Source: Ignavibacterium sp.
Lineage (GTDB): Bacteria; Bacteroidota; Ignavibacteria; Ignavibacteriales; Ignavibacteriaceae
NCBI GenBank assembly: GCA_018335755.1
Contig: JAGXRK010000013.1
Coordinates: forward strand, 1-61,518
Length of the DNA stretch: 61,518 nt
Direction of reading: 5' to 3'
This document shows, one piece after another, positions 17,636 to 25,863 of the stretch. The notes under the pieces are model-generated. The model did no database searches and had not been told where the DNA came from. It was given only the letters and a program-made list of their open reading frames with translations. Position 1 is the stretch's first letter. Every line of letters starts with the position of its first letter. The position numbers were made by a program, and so were the translations under genes.

Positions 17636-19012
17636 TTAAACTGTTCTGGAATACTTTGCTCTGTCTTCTTTACGTTCAATATAGCCGTCAAAATTCATAG
17701 CAATGTTACGGATAAGCATTCTGCCCATATTTTTTACTTTGATACTGTCAATATTAATTTCAAGCAGATCATCGTTTTGCATCTCTGATAAACTGTTCAA
17801 TCCCCACGCAAAATATTTTTTGAAATCAATGTTAAACTTATTTTCTATGTCTTGGAAATCAAGTTCAAAATTACACATAAGTTTCATTATAACTTCACGA
17901 CGGATATGATCATCTTCAGTCAGACGATATCCTTTTGTTGTCGGAAGTATTCCGTTATCTATTGCGGTATAATATTCTTTCTCAGTCTTGTAATTCTGTG
18001 CATAAATATTTTTTAGCTGAGATATAGATGAGATACCCATTGCATAAAGATCAGCGCCAGCATTTGTACTGTATCCCTGGAAATTCCTGTAAAGTTTTTT
18101 CTCACGCATTGCAACTGACAATTCATCGTCAGGTTTTGCGAAGTGATCCATTCCAATGAATTCATATCCGGCAGATGTAAGTTTTTCGATTGTCATCTTC
18201 AATATTTCAAGCTTTACCTCCGGTGCCGGAATATCTTCAGGATGAATTAATGCCATATGTTTTTTCATCCACGGAACGTGAGCATAGTTGAATGCTGCGA
18301 TCCTATTTGGGGAAATGTCAATTATTTTATCAACAGTTATGGCAAAGTCCTCAACAGTCTGAAAGGGAAGTCCATAAATAAGATCGAGATTAAGACTCTG
18401 AAATTCAAGCTCACGAATCCATTGAACTGCTTGTCTTGTTATGTCTTCAGGTTGAATTCTGTTAATAGCTTTCTGAACTTTCTCATTAAAATCCTGTACA
18501 CCCATGCTTATTCTGTTGAATCCGTTGTTACGCAAAGCTTCAAGATGAGCTTTAGTCAATTCACGCGGGTCAATTTCACAACTGTTCTCAGAACTTTCCT
18601 TAAAGCTAAACGATGTGTTTATATAGCCGGCAAGGTCATTTATTTCATCAGGATTCAAATGTGTCGGTGTTCCACCTCCCCAATGATGCTGAGATACCTG
18701 ACGATCAGGTATCAGATATTGTCTTAACAAATCAATTTCCTTTTTAACATAGGAATTATATTCTTTTATTCTGTCTCTGTTTCGTGTAATTATCATATTA
18801 CATCCGCAGAAGTAACATAGAGTATCACAGTAGGGAATGTGAAAATAGAGGGAAAGATCCGGGAGATTAGTTGCGTAGTTTGTTTTTACAATTTCATCAA
18901 GATAATCTTCGTGATTAAAATTCTCATTAAATTGCGGTGCAGTCGGATAGCTTGTATAGCGCGGTCCCGGCTTATCGTACTTTTTGAATTTCTTTAAATC
19001 TATTTCGAACAT
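17636..19012 (-). CDS. hemN: Oxygen-independent coproporphyrinogen III dehydrogenase
   Basis: At 458 residues this is full-length HemN. The radical SAM cluster motif YCDTLCYFCGC supplies C62, C66 and C69, with C71 next to it, as in authentic HemN rather than HemW. GGGTPTHL and the C-terminal HemN domain (LYRNFQGYSTNAGADLYAMG) are present. It oxidatively decarboxylates coproporphyrinogen III to protoporphyrinogen IX without oxygen, which fits an anaerobic or facultative lifestyle. The ATG follows AAGGGA. It lies in the hem operon; the upstream gap to hemE is filled by the GxxExxY element. Confidence 0.95.
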   Translation of the reverse strand: MFEIDLKKFKKYDKPGPRYTSYPTAPQFNENFNHEDYLDEIVKTNYATNLPDLSLYFHIPYCDTLCYFCGCNMIITRNRDRIKEYNSYVKKEIDLLRQYLIPDRQVSQHHWGGGTPTHLNPDEINDLAGYINTSFSFKESSENSCEIDPRELTKAHLEALRNNGFNRISMGVQDFNEKVQKAINRIQPEDITRQAVQWIRELEFQSLNLDLIYGLPFQTVEDFAITVDKIIDISPNRIAAFNYAHVPWMKKHMALIHPEDIPAPEVKLEILKMTIEKLTSAGYEFIGMDHFAKPDDELSVAMREKKLYRNFQGYSTNAGADLYAMGISSISQLKNIYAQNYKTEKEYYTAIDNGILPTTKGYRLTEDDHIRREVIMKLMCNFELDFQDIENKFNIDFKKYFAWGLNSLSEMQNDDLLEINIDSIKVKNMGRMLIRNIAMNFDGYIERKEDRAKYSRTV

Positions 19013-19026
19013 TGTTAATCCCTTCT

Positions 19027-19470
19027 TAACCGCAGAGTCGCGGAGACGCTGAGTTAAAAATTATTTACTACTCTCTTAAATCCATCAATTAATTTCGGTA
19101 CGTTAAAATTAATCAGGTATCCAAGCTTCTTTTCGGACAATCTCAAGTAAGTCAAAATTTGTGCTTTATGCACAGGAAGAATTATTTCTACTGCTTTTAA
19201 TTCAACAATAATCTCATTTGCAACAAGCAAGTCAATCTTAAATTCAGCATTTAGATCTTCACCTTTGTAATACACCGGTATAGGCACTTGTCTCTGAACT
19301 AAGATATTTCTATGCACTAACTCTTTGTAAAGAGATAACTCATAGACACTTTCAAGCAATCCGGGACCAAGTTGTTTATGTACTTCAATAGAAGCATCCA
19401 GAATTGTTGAACCTAGTTTATTTAATTCATCATTATTCAATTTCTCTGCGCCTCAGCGTCTCTGCGGTGA
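19027..19470. mobile_element. GxxExxY nuclease cassette bounded by CCGCAGAG inverted repeats
   Basis: Left end (19437-19470, read on the minus strand) contains CACCGCAGAGACGCTGAGGC; right end (19027-19055) holds the inverted form, whose complement contains ACCGCAGAGTCGCGGAGACG. The nuclease ORF fills the interval exactly: its TTG start lies at one repeat and its TAA stop at the other. The cassette is about 445 bp and sits between hemE and hemN in an otherwise tightly packed operon. A related repeat without a gene is at 28752-28789. Confidence 0.7.
19054..19440 (-). CDS. GxxExxY family PD-(D/E)XK-like protein
   Basis: The 128-residue protein has the family signature G27-LL-E30-SV-Y33 in GPGLLESVY. 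Putative nuclease-core residues follow: D70 in FKIDLLV, and E80 and K82 in IVELKAV, then a Gln in HKAQILTYL. The family is widespread and its role is not established; the fold suggests a nuclease. The start is TTG (19440-19438), overlapping the hemE stop TGA by 2 bp, so its translation could be coupled to HemE. The stop codon lies in the right inverted repeat. Confidence 0.85.
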   Translation of the reverse strand: MNNDELNKLGSTILDASIEVHKQLGPGLLESVYELSLYKELVHRNILVQRQVPIPVYYKGEDLNAEFKIDLLVANEIIVELKAVEIILPVHKAQILTYLRLSEKKLGYLINFNVPKLIDGFKRVVNNF

Positions 19471-20510
19471 AATAAAACGCTCTCCTCTTTCACAAACCCT
19501 ACGAGTGCTTTAACGTTATCGGGAGCAATATCCGGCAAAACACCGTGACCAAGATTAAATACGTGTCCGTTTCCCTTACCGAAAGATTTAAGCACTCTTT
19601 TAACTTCCTGATGAATATAATCTTTACTTCCATAAAGAACAGTTGGATCAAGATTTCCCTGCAGTGCAACGCGATCACCAACTTTTTTTCTAGCCTCACC
19701 AAGATCCATTGTCCAATCGAGTCCAAGCACATCAGCGCCGATGTTCGCCAGCTTATCAATATTATGATGAACGCCTTTTGCAAAAAATATTACCGGCTCA
19801 TCTTTTCTTTTTATTTTGGAAATAATTTGCTCGACATACTGAAAAGAGAATTCGAGGAAATCGTGAGGTGAAAGAACTCCGCCCCACGTATCAAAAATCT
19901 GCACAGCATTGCAGCCAAATTCTATTTTGGCTGACAGATAATCGGCAATAACATCTGAAAGTTTCTCAAGAATTCTATGAGCAAGAGCCGGATCGTTATA
20001 AATCATTTTTTTTACTTCAGCAAAATTCTTGCTGCCCCGACCCTCAACCATATAAGTAAGTAGTGTCCAGGGCGAACCGCTGAAGCCGATTAAAGGTACT
20101 CTGCTATTTAATTCCTTTTTAGTAAGTGAAACAGCATCAAGCACATATTTTAATTCTTTCGTTGGATCAATATTCATTAATTGATTTGCATCGTCATCAT
20201 TGCGGATTGGTTTCGGAAAAATCGGTCCTTTGCCTTCGTGCATTTCAAGATGCATCCCCATTGCTTCAGGAATTACAAGTATGTCAGAAAAAATTATTGC
20301 AGCATCAACACCGATAATATCAATCGGCTGAAGAGTAACCTCTGTTGCCAGTTCGGGAGTTTTACACATTGTAAGGAAATCTGTTTTTGCCCGAACAGCT
20401 CTGTATTCCGGAAGATACCTTCCAGCCTGACGCATTATCCAGATAGGTGTTCTTTCCACAGCTTGTCTTCTGCATGCTCTTAGAAACAAATCGTTTTGAA
20501 GATTGCTCAA
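19437..20510 (-). CDS. hemE: Uroporphyrinogen decarboxylase
   Basis: The 357-residue protein decarboxylates uroporphyrinogen III to coproporphyrinogen III. The signature PIWIMRQAGRYLPEYR is near the N-terminus, and GFSGSPWTLLTYMVEG and GNLDPTVLYG follow. I chose TTG at 20510: GGAG lies 6 nt before it and it is just after the hemD stop (20512). An upstream ATG at 20549 would overlap hemD by 38 bp and add residues not seen in HemE. The last residues, FHRRDAEAQRN, come from the repeat of the GxxExxY element and replace or extend the native end. Confidence 0.92.
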   Translation of the reverse strand: MSNLQNDLFLRACRRQAVERTPIWIMRQAGRYLPEYRAVRAKTDFLTMCKTPELATEVTLQPIDIIGVDAAIIFSDILVIPEAMGMHLEMHEGKGPIFPKPIRNDDDANQLMNIDPTKELKYVLDAVSLTKKELNSRVPLIGFSGSPWTLLTYMVEGRGSKNFAEVKKMIYNDPALAHRILEKLSDVIADYLSAKIEFGCNAVQIFDTWGGVLSPHDFLEFSFQYVEQIISKIKRKDEPVIFFAKGVHHNIDKLANIGADVLGLDWTMDLGEARKKVGDRVALQGNLDPTVLYGSKDYIHQEVKRVLKSFGKGNGHVFNLGHGVLPDIAPDNVKALVGFVKEESVLFHRRDAEAQRN

Positions 20511-20511
20511 A

Positions 20512-21924
20512 TTAAACTCCGTTAGGTGAATTATTTTTATAAAACTCAATTACTTTCTTAACCAGACCCTGAATGGTAAATTCATCGGGCATAATGTTCA
20601 CTTTAACTCTCTTGTTCTCAATTGCTGACTGAGTAGTCGGTCCGATTGCTGCAACATCATATCCTTTAAAGTAACTTACCGGATTACTTATATCCATAAT
20701 CTGCAAAAAATTTTCAAATGTAGATGGACTTGTAAAAATGAAAAGATGAGGCTTACCTGTATTGAGTTTCTTAATGTTTTCAGAAATATTTTCCTTTGTA
20801 GGAAGAGAAACATTATAAACCGGAACCGTTTTAATAATCGCTCCAAGTTCTCTTAGTCCTCGCGGCAGATCTTCTCTACCTAGTGCAGAACGCGGGATAA
20901 AGATGGTTTTGTCTTTCAAATCAAACTTTGATAATGCTTCAAGAACACCTTCACCGCTGAACCTTTTGGGAATAATGTGGACCGGCACATTATATTTTTC
21001 ACAGATTGAATAAGTTTTACTGCCAACTGCAACAACTTTCATCTGCTTATAATGCATTTCCAGGTTTAATTCCTTTAAACGTTTAGCATACATTTTAACA
21101 GCATGCGCTGAAGTCAGAATGATAAAATCAATTTTATCCTGTTCAGAAATTATCTGATCAAATTCATCCCAGCTTAATGGCGGAACTATTTCAAGAGTAG
21201 GGAATATGATAACATCAGCCCCAAGTTCACTGAATGCAGAAGCAGATTCTTTTGATTGCTCAACGGTTCTTGTAAGAACAATGGTTTTATTTTTTAGTGG
21301 TCTTACTGAATTTGTATCAAAACCTGAGTATAGTGCATGTAAAACAAAATCAAATATTTTTTCTCTTTCTTCAGTAAGAATCTGTACTTTATAATCGTTT
21401 GCAATTCCTCTTTGAACTCCTCCAAAAATGCTTCCGAGAATTAATTTTACTGCAAAATCTTCATCCAGATTTCTGAACTGATTATCTCTTATTCCTTTTC
21501 TTAAAATTCCTTTTAATATTGATTTTAATTCTTCATTCTGCGACTTAAGCTGTTCACAAAAATCATTTTCTGCATTCAGATATTCCTTCTGGTACATTAA
21601 GAAAAAACTGGGGTATTTCATCATAAACATATAGAGATGAATTACATAAGAATGAAGCGATTCTATGCAGCTTATTTCACCGGATATTTTTTCTTTAAGA
21701 GAAATGTTAAGATTATTAAGTTTTTGACTCATTATCGTGAAGTAAAGCTCTTCTTTTGATTCAAAGTAATTATATACCGTACCTTTAGCTATATCAGTGA
21801 GGCGTGCTACATCATCAATCATCACTTCGTGATAATTCTTTTTCGAAAAAAGATCTGCGGCTACTTCTAGTATCTTTTCCCGCTTCTTTGCTTTTTTTGT
21901 ATTTCTGTTCTCCTTAATGAGCAT
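20512..21924 (-). CDS. hemD: TetR-type regulator fused to uroporphyrinogen-III synthase
   Basis: The 470-residue protein is one continuous frame. Residues 10-60 are a TetR helix-turn-helix (ILEVAADLFSKKNYHEV, DVARLTDIAKGTVYNYF), and 61-205 look like a TetR helical ligand-binding/dimer domain. From about 210 it is HemD: KNKTIVLTRTVEQSKESASA, FIILTSAHAVKMYAKRL, VVAVGSKTY, FTSPSTFENFLQIM, AAIGPTTQSAI. HemD closes hydroxymethylbilane to uroporphyrinogen III. Fusion of a DNA-binding repressor to a heme enzyme suggests direct feedback on the operon (inference). The ATG immediately follows the lipoprotein stop, and hemE starts 2 nt after its own stop. Confidence 0.9.
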   Translation of the reverse strand: MLIKENRNTKKAKKREKILEVAADLFSKKNYHEVMIDDVARLTDIAKGTVYNYFESKEELYFTIMSQKLNNLNISLKEKISGEISCIESLHSYVIHLYMFMMKYPSFFLMYQKEYLNAENDFCEQLKSQNEELKSILKGILRKGIRDNQFRNLDEDFAVKLILGSIFGGVQRGIANDYKVQILTEEREKIFDFVLHALYSGFDTNSVRPLKNKTIVLTRTVEQSKESASAFSELGADVIIFPTLEIVPPLSWDEFDQIISEQDKIDFIILTSAHAVKMYAKRLKELNLEMHYKQMKVVAVGSKTYSICEKYNVPVHIIPKRFSGEGVLEALSKFDLKDKTIFIPRSALGREDLPRGLRELGAIIKTVPVYNVSLPTKENISENIKKLNTGKPHLFIFTSPSTFENFLQIMDISNPVSYFKGYDVAAIGPTTQSAIENKRVKVNIMPDEFTIQGLVKKVIEFYKNNSPNGV

Positions 21925-22530
21925 TTAGTTTATTCGCCATTCGTTTAAAGCCAATACTTCTCCGGTGTTTGTATCAATAATCATTTCCTTACCATTGCCC
22001 CTATAACCAAATTCACCGACACTTTCCCTCAATGTGCTTAAAATCTGCCAGACATATTTATTATAAATAGAACTCCAAATAAAATTTTTGTTCCATTCCT
22101 TAATACCTTCATCAAGATTATTGTCTTTAGCAATTTTAACCGCCAGTTCTTCATCAATAATAAATTCGCACTCTTCTGGCAATTGAATACAATTTGGTAT
22201 TCCCGATATTTCTGTATCTCTTAACACGCCTCCCAAACTATCAACAGTAAATCTTATAGAGCCATATACGAAAGGCTTTTCAGGCATTGAAAATTTATAA
22301 GTTAGAAAATATCCATTTTGTATTTGAAAAGATTTAGTTAATTCCGGATTAATGTACATACTAAAAAATTCTTCACCGGTAAGAGAGATAATAAACTTAT
22401 TTCCCTTTTCAAATATTTCGGGAGGTATGTTTGTTTCTTCTTTAACGCAGGAAGAACCGGAACAGGAGACTAACAAAAAGTCAAAAGTCAAAAAAACAAA
22501 AGTCAAAAATGCTTTTGAGAAATAATTCAT
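21925..22530 (-). CDS. Putative lipoprotein inside the hem operon
   Basis: The 201-residue protein has a lipoprotein signal ending LLVSCSGSSC; the likely lipidated residue is Cys23 or the Cys a few residues later. The mature part is beta-rich, and its C-terminal stretch (DEELAVKIAKDNNLDEGIKE ... YVWQILST ... MIIDTNTGEVLAL) resembles a PepSY-type fold. I do not recognise a named family. Its ATG overlaps the hemC stop by 4 bp and its stop abuts the hemD ATG, so it is part of the operon. The signal peptide is encoded by short TTTTGACTTTTG-like repeats. Confidence 0.65.
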   Translation of the reverse strand: MNYFSKAFLTFVFLTFDFLLVSCSGSSCVKEETNIPPEIFEKGNKFIISLTGEEFFSMYINPELTKSFQIQNGYFLTYKFSMPEKPFVYGSIRFTVDSLGGVLRDTEISGIPNCIQLPEECEFIIDEELAVKIAKDNNLDEGIKEWNKNFIWSSIYNKYVWQILSTLRESVGEFGYRGNGKEMIIDTNTGEVLALNEWRIN

Positions 22531-23468
22531 TTTAATCTCACAGTTTGATAGATTTCTTTAAGTATTTTATCAGCACCGGCTTTTAATAAATCTTTTGCAA
22601 GTGCCTTCCCGATTTTTTCAGCACCCTGTTTTGGTCCTCTTACTTTTTTTCTGAAAGATAAACTTCCATCAAGTGAGCCGACCATTGCATCAAGATATAA
22701 TCCATTTGATCTTACTTCTGCAAAAGCACCTATCGGCACCTGGCATCCGCCTTCGAGTGTTTTTAACAGTGATCTTTCCGCAAGAACAGCCAAATAAGTA
22801 TCTTCGTGATGAATTGCCTGAACTATTTCATAAACAAACTTATTGTATTCGTTTATTTCAATTCCTAGAGCCCCCTGTCCAACTGCGGGAAGAATATCGT
22901 CAATTCTGATGTAGGACGAAATAAACTTTTTAAGATTCAATCTTTCAACGCCTGCTCTTGCAAGAATTATTGCATCCCAGTCTGACTTTAATAATTTTTC
23001 AATTCTTGATGGAACATTTCCTCGGAGGTCAACAACAGTTATATCAGGACGAAGATGAAGAAGCTGGCATTTTCTTCTTAACGATCCTGTTGCAACAACT
23101 GCATTTTCTCTTAGGTTGTGGATTGTTGCGGATTTCTTCTTTGCAATAAGCACATCTTCAACGCCATGTCTTTTGGAAACGGCTGCCAACTTTAAACCAT
23201 CCGGAATTTTTGTCTGAAGATCCTTTAAGCTGTGAACTGCAAGATCAATTTTCCTTTCAAGCAGTTGTATTTCAAGTTCTTTAGTGAACAAGCTTTTGTC
23301 ACCGATTTTTGAAAGAGCCACATCAAGAATTTTATCACCTTTGGTTTTTATTATTTTAATATCAACCTTAATTGAGCGATGACTTTTTTCGATTGATTTC
23401 TTAACGTGATTTGCCTGCCAGAGAGCAAGTTCACTTCCGCGGGAGCCGATTATTATTTTATTTTTCAA
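22527..23468 (-). CDS. hemC: Hydroxymethylbilane synthase (porphobilinogen deaminase)
   Basis: At 313 residues this is a normal-length HemC, which polymerises four porphobilinogens. The N-terminus is IIIGSRGSELALWQANHV, followed by VHSLKDLQT and GSLRRKCQLLHLRPD. Cys242 in LEGGCQVPIG is the dipyrromethane cofactor attachment site. It follows hemA after a 143-nt gap containing a short-repeat hairpin, and overlaps the lipoprotein gene by 4 bp. Confidence 0.96.
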   Translation of the reverse strand: MKNKIIIGSRGSELALWQANHVKKSIEKSHRSIKVDIKIIKTKGDKILDVALSKIGDKSLFTKELEIQLLERKIDLAVHSLKDLQTKIPDGLKLAAVSKRHGVEDVLIAKKKSATIHNLRENAVVATGSLRRKCQLLHLRPDITVVDLRGNVPSRIEKLLKSDWDAIILARAGVERLNLKKFISSYIRIDDILPAVGQGALGIEINEYNKFVYEIVQAIHHEDTYLAVLAERSLLKTLEGGCQVPIGAFAEVRSNGLYLDAMVGSLDGSLSFRKKVRGPKQGAEKIGKALAKDLLKAGADKILKEIYQTVRLK

Positions 23469-23514
23469 AAATTTTTAATAATTCCTTTCAGATTTTAAAT
23501 CTACTATTACAAAA

Positions 23515-23600
23515 GCTATTGAATGATTTGATGATTGACTGATTGGGATTTAAGAAATCAATCATTCAATCAATAAATCAACCAATCTTTCAGTTAGTCT
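23515..23600. repeat. Short ATTGATTG-type repeat with imperfect dyad
   Basis: The hemA-hemC gap holds runs of GATTGA/AATCAATC words (GATTGACTGATTGGG and AAATCAATCATTC) that pair as an imperfect hairpin around 23552. Similar runs occur at 36590-36615 and 36755-36805. No gene is seen. It may slow or attenuate transcription between hemA and hemC. Confidence 0.4.
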
Positions 23601-23612
23601 TAAGTTGCGGAT

Positions 23613-24884
23613 TCATTCAGCCTTTTTTGTTAGTCCAAATAATTCTCTTATCACACTAATTTTTTGAGCAGTGTCTTCTGTCCGGTTATCTGCCTCAGAT
23701 GTTTTCTTTAATTCAACAGTTGGTTGATGTAAAATTTTATTGATAATTCTTTTAGTTACGATATCCAGCTTTTCTCTGTCAGACTCAGAAAATTTGTTTA
23801 CGTTTTTCTCAACTTCCTCAGCACGGATTGCTTCGAAGTGATCACGTAAAGTTTTTATAGTCGGAGCAGCTTCGAGTGAATTATACCATTCAAAAAATGA
23901 ATCGAGTTCTTCTTCAATTATTTTTTCAACTTTAGGGATTTCCTCTTTCCGCTTTGCTAGGTTCTGTTCAACTATAATGTTCAGAGAATCGATATCATGA
24001 TAAAAAACATACTCTATTTTCTTTGACTTAGGGTCAATATCTCTTGGAATAGCAATATCCATCAAAACCATTGATGCAAAGTTTCTTTTCTTCATAGCAG
24101 ATTCAATATCAGATTTGCTGATTATTAATCCCTCTGAACTGGTAGCACTTATAATTATATCAAACTTATGAAGATGTTCCTTGAAACTATCAAAAGGGAA
24201 GACTGCTGTATTTAATTCATTGGCAAGTTTTTCTGCTTTTTCGAAAGTTCTGTTGGTTAATGCAAGTCTGCCTATCCCTCTGTCCCTGAGATGCTTTGCT
24301 GCTATCTCTCCGGTTTCCCCGGTTCCAATAATGAGAGCAGATTTTTTATTGAGTGTGGAAAAAATCTTTTCAATAAGCTGAACAGCAGCATAACTGACTG
24401 TAACGGCACCTTCACTTATAGATGTTTCGGTAATAGCCCTCTTACCGGCTCTTGCTGCAGCATCCATAATGCGGCGCATAAAGAACCCCGTAAACTGAAG
24501 CTCGTCTGCAAGCTGAAAAGAATCTTTTACCTGTTTATAGATTTGGTTATCGCCTATGAGCATTGAGTCTATACCCGTTGCAACCTTAAATAGATGCCTG
24601 ATAGATTCCTGTGAAATATGATGTTCAAAATTTTCAATACTTGCTTTAGAATCAGACTTGTATGTAATTATCGAATCCTGCAACTCCTTGTTGGTAATAT
24701 TTTTATCAACAGGAATTCCGTAAACTTCTGTTCTGTTGCAGGTAGAAATAACTAGTCCTTCACTTAGCAATTTCCCTTTCTGCTTAAGGATAAAATTGCG
24801 TATCTCTTCATCATTAAGATGAAGAGCTTCTCTTAACTCTACGGGGGCAGTTCTATGATTTATTGATACGCTAAGAAGGTTCAT
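23613..24884 (-). CDS. hemA: Glutamyl-tRNA reductase
   Basis: The 423-residue protein carries out the first committed step of C5 tetrapyrrole synthesis, reducing Glu-tRNA to glutamate-1-semialdehyde. The catalytic Cys49 lies in VISTCNRTEVYG. The region MLIGDNQIYKQVKDSF, the NADPH-binding ALIIGTGETGEIAAKHL and the C-terminal dimerisation helix are present. The product is used by HemL, encoded at 58638. The ATG is 6 nt after the hemX stop, with no clear ribosome site, suggesting coupling. Confidence 0.96.
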   Translation of the reverse strand: MNLLSVSINHRTAPVELREALHLNDEEIRNFILKQKGKLLSEGLVISTCNRTEVYGIPVDKNITNKELQDSIITYKSDSKASIENFEHHISQESIRHLFKVATGIDSMLIGDNQIYKQVKDSFQLADELQFTGFFMRRIMDAAARAGKRAITETSISEGAVTVSYAAVQLIEKIFSTLNKKSALIIGTGETGEIAAKHLRDRGIGRLALTNRTFEKAEKLANELNTAVFPFDSFKEHLHKFDIIISATSSEGLIISKSDIESAMKKRNFASMVLMDIAIPRDIDPKSKKIEYVFYHDIDSLNIIVEQNLAKRKEEIPKVEKIIEEELDSFFEWYNSLEAAPTIKTLRDHFEAIRAEEVEKNVNKFSESDREKLDIVTKRIINKILHQPTVELKKTSEADNRTEDTAQKISVIRELFGLTKKAE

Positions 24885-24890
24885 ACAAAA

Positions 24891-25718
24891 TCAATAAAAT
24901 GAATGAAAACTTTGTGCAAGGAAATTTGTCAGCATAGTTGAAAATATTGCCAGCAGAAATCCAATTATAGATAAAATAATTAATTTCTTACCTCGCCACC
25001 TTCCGAGCAGTTTAAATGTTATACCAATGCTATATAAAAACCAAACGGCAAAAGTTCCAATAAGTTTAGGGTCGGTATAGGAAAAACCTCCGGGAAAAGC
25101 TCTGGGCAGCCAAATTATACCAACAAGAATTGCAATTGTGAGAAGAATGAATCCTATTACTGCAGAATAAAAACTTAACTTTTCAAGAACTTCAAGACTT
25201 GGCAGACGGTTAAATATTAATCCGAATCTGTTCAGCTTAATATCTTTGTATAAAATCAGATAAAGAAAACCATAAACTGCTGCCATTGTGATTCCGGAAT
25301 AACCAAGCAGTGCGCTAAATACGTGAAAACCAAGCAGGTTACTTCTTAAAACCTCTCTTACTACCAAAAGATCTTCAATAAAGAGTGATGAAATGACTTG
25401 AAATAAAATTGAAATAATTATTATAAAAGGACCTGTTCCCCGGATATCGGTTACAAGCTCAAGAATGAAATACGAAAAACTGATTGAGAATGCAAGTACA
25501 GTAAAGATTTCAAAAACATTTGTTATCGGCGGATGGTCAAATGCTATAGTTCGCATCAGGAGATATAAGAAATGGAAAAAGAGTGTAAGGAAAAGAAAGA
25601 GCCTCTTTGAGTGAAAAAACTTTCTGCCGCCTTTCTGGAAATCGTAAAAGTAAATCAGAAATGTTGTCAGGTAAAAGAACGGCAGCAGAATATTTAGTAT
25701 ATCAATTGATGACCACAT
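24891..25718 (-). CDS. HemX/CcsA-like membrane protein
   Basis: The 275-residue protein has about eight transmembrane helices and matches the cytochrome c assembly (CcsA/HemX) family, with HVFSALLGYSGITMAAVYGF, IGFILLTIAILVGIIWLPRA and DPKLIGTFAVWFLYSIG. The tryptophan-rich WGxxWxWD heme motif of true CcsA is not evident, and its place directly before hemA fits HemX, which tunes HemA levels in other bacteria. It is the first gene of the operon. The initiating ATG follows GGATCCGG. Confidence 0.8.
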   Translation of the reverse strand: MWSSIDILNILLPFFYLTTFLIYFYDFQKGGRKFFHSKRLFLFLTLFFHFLYLLMRTIAFDHPPITNVFEIFTVLAFSISFSYFILELVTDIRGTGPFIIIISILFQVISSLFIEDLLVVREVLRSNLLGFHVFSALLGYSGITMAAVYGFLYLILYKDIKLNRFGLIFNRLPSLEVLEKLSFYSAVIGFILLTIAILVGIIWLPRAFPGGFSYTDPKLIGTFAVWFLYSIGITFKLLGRWRGKKLIILSIIGFLLAIFSTMLTNFLAQSFHSFY

Positions 25719-25797
25719 GACCGGATCCTAAAAAATGACTGATGGGTACAAAAATAAGATTAAATGACTATAAAACAAATACATTTTATCAGGTAGA

Positions 25798-25838
25798 TAA
25801 ATAAAGGCTGGTATCATGTAGGTTAAGAAACCAGCCCT
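25798..25838 (-). terminator. Rho-independent terminator after the prohibitin gene
   Basis: On the minus strand GGCTGGT pairs with ACCAGCC (25830-25836 with 25806-25812), followed by TTTATTTATC. It separates the prohibitin-like gene from the hem operon. Confidence 0.65.
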
Positions 25839-25863
25839 ATAAAAATAATGACCAATTAGTCAA

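Noticed and set aside
20512..21924. TetR and hemD as two separate genes
   Set aside because: No stop codon or frame change lies between the domains, and no ribosome site with start codon stands out at the junction near residue 205-212.
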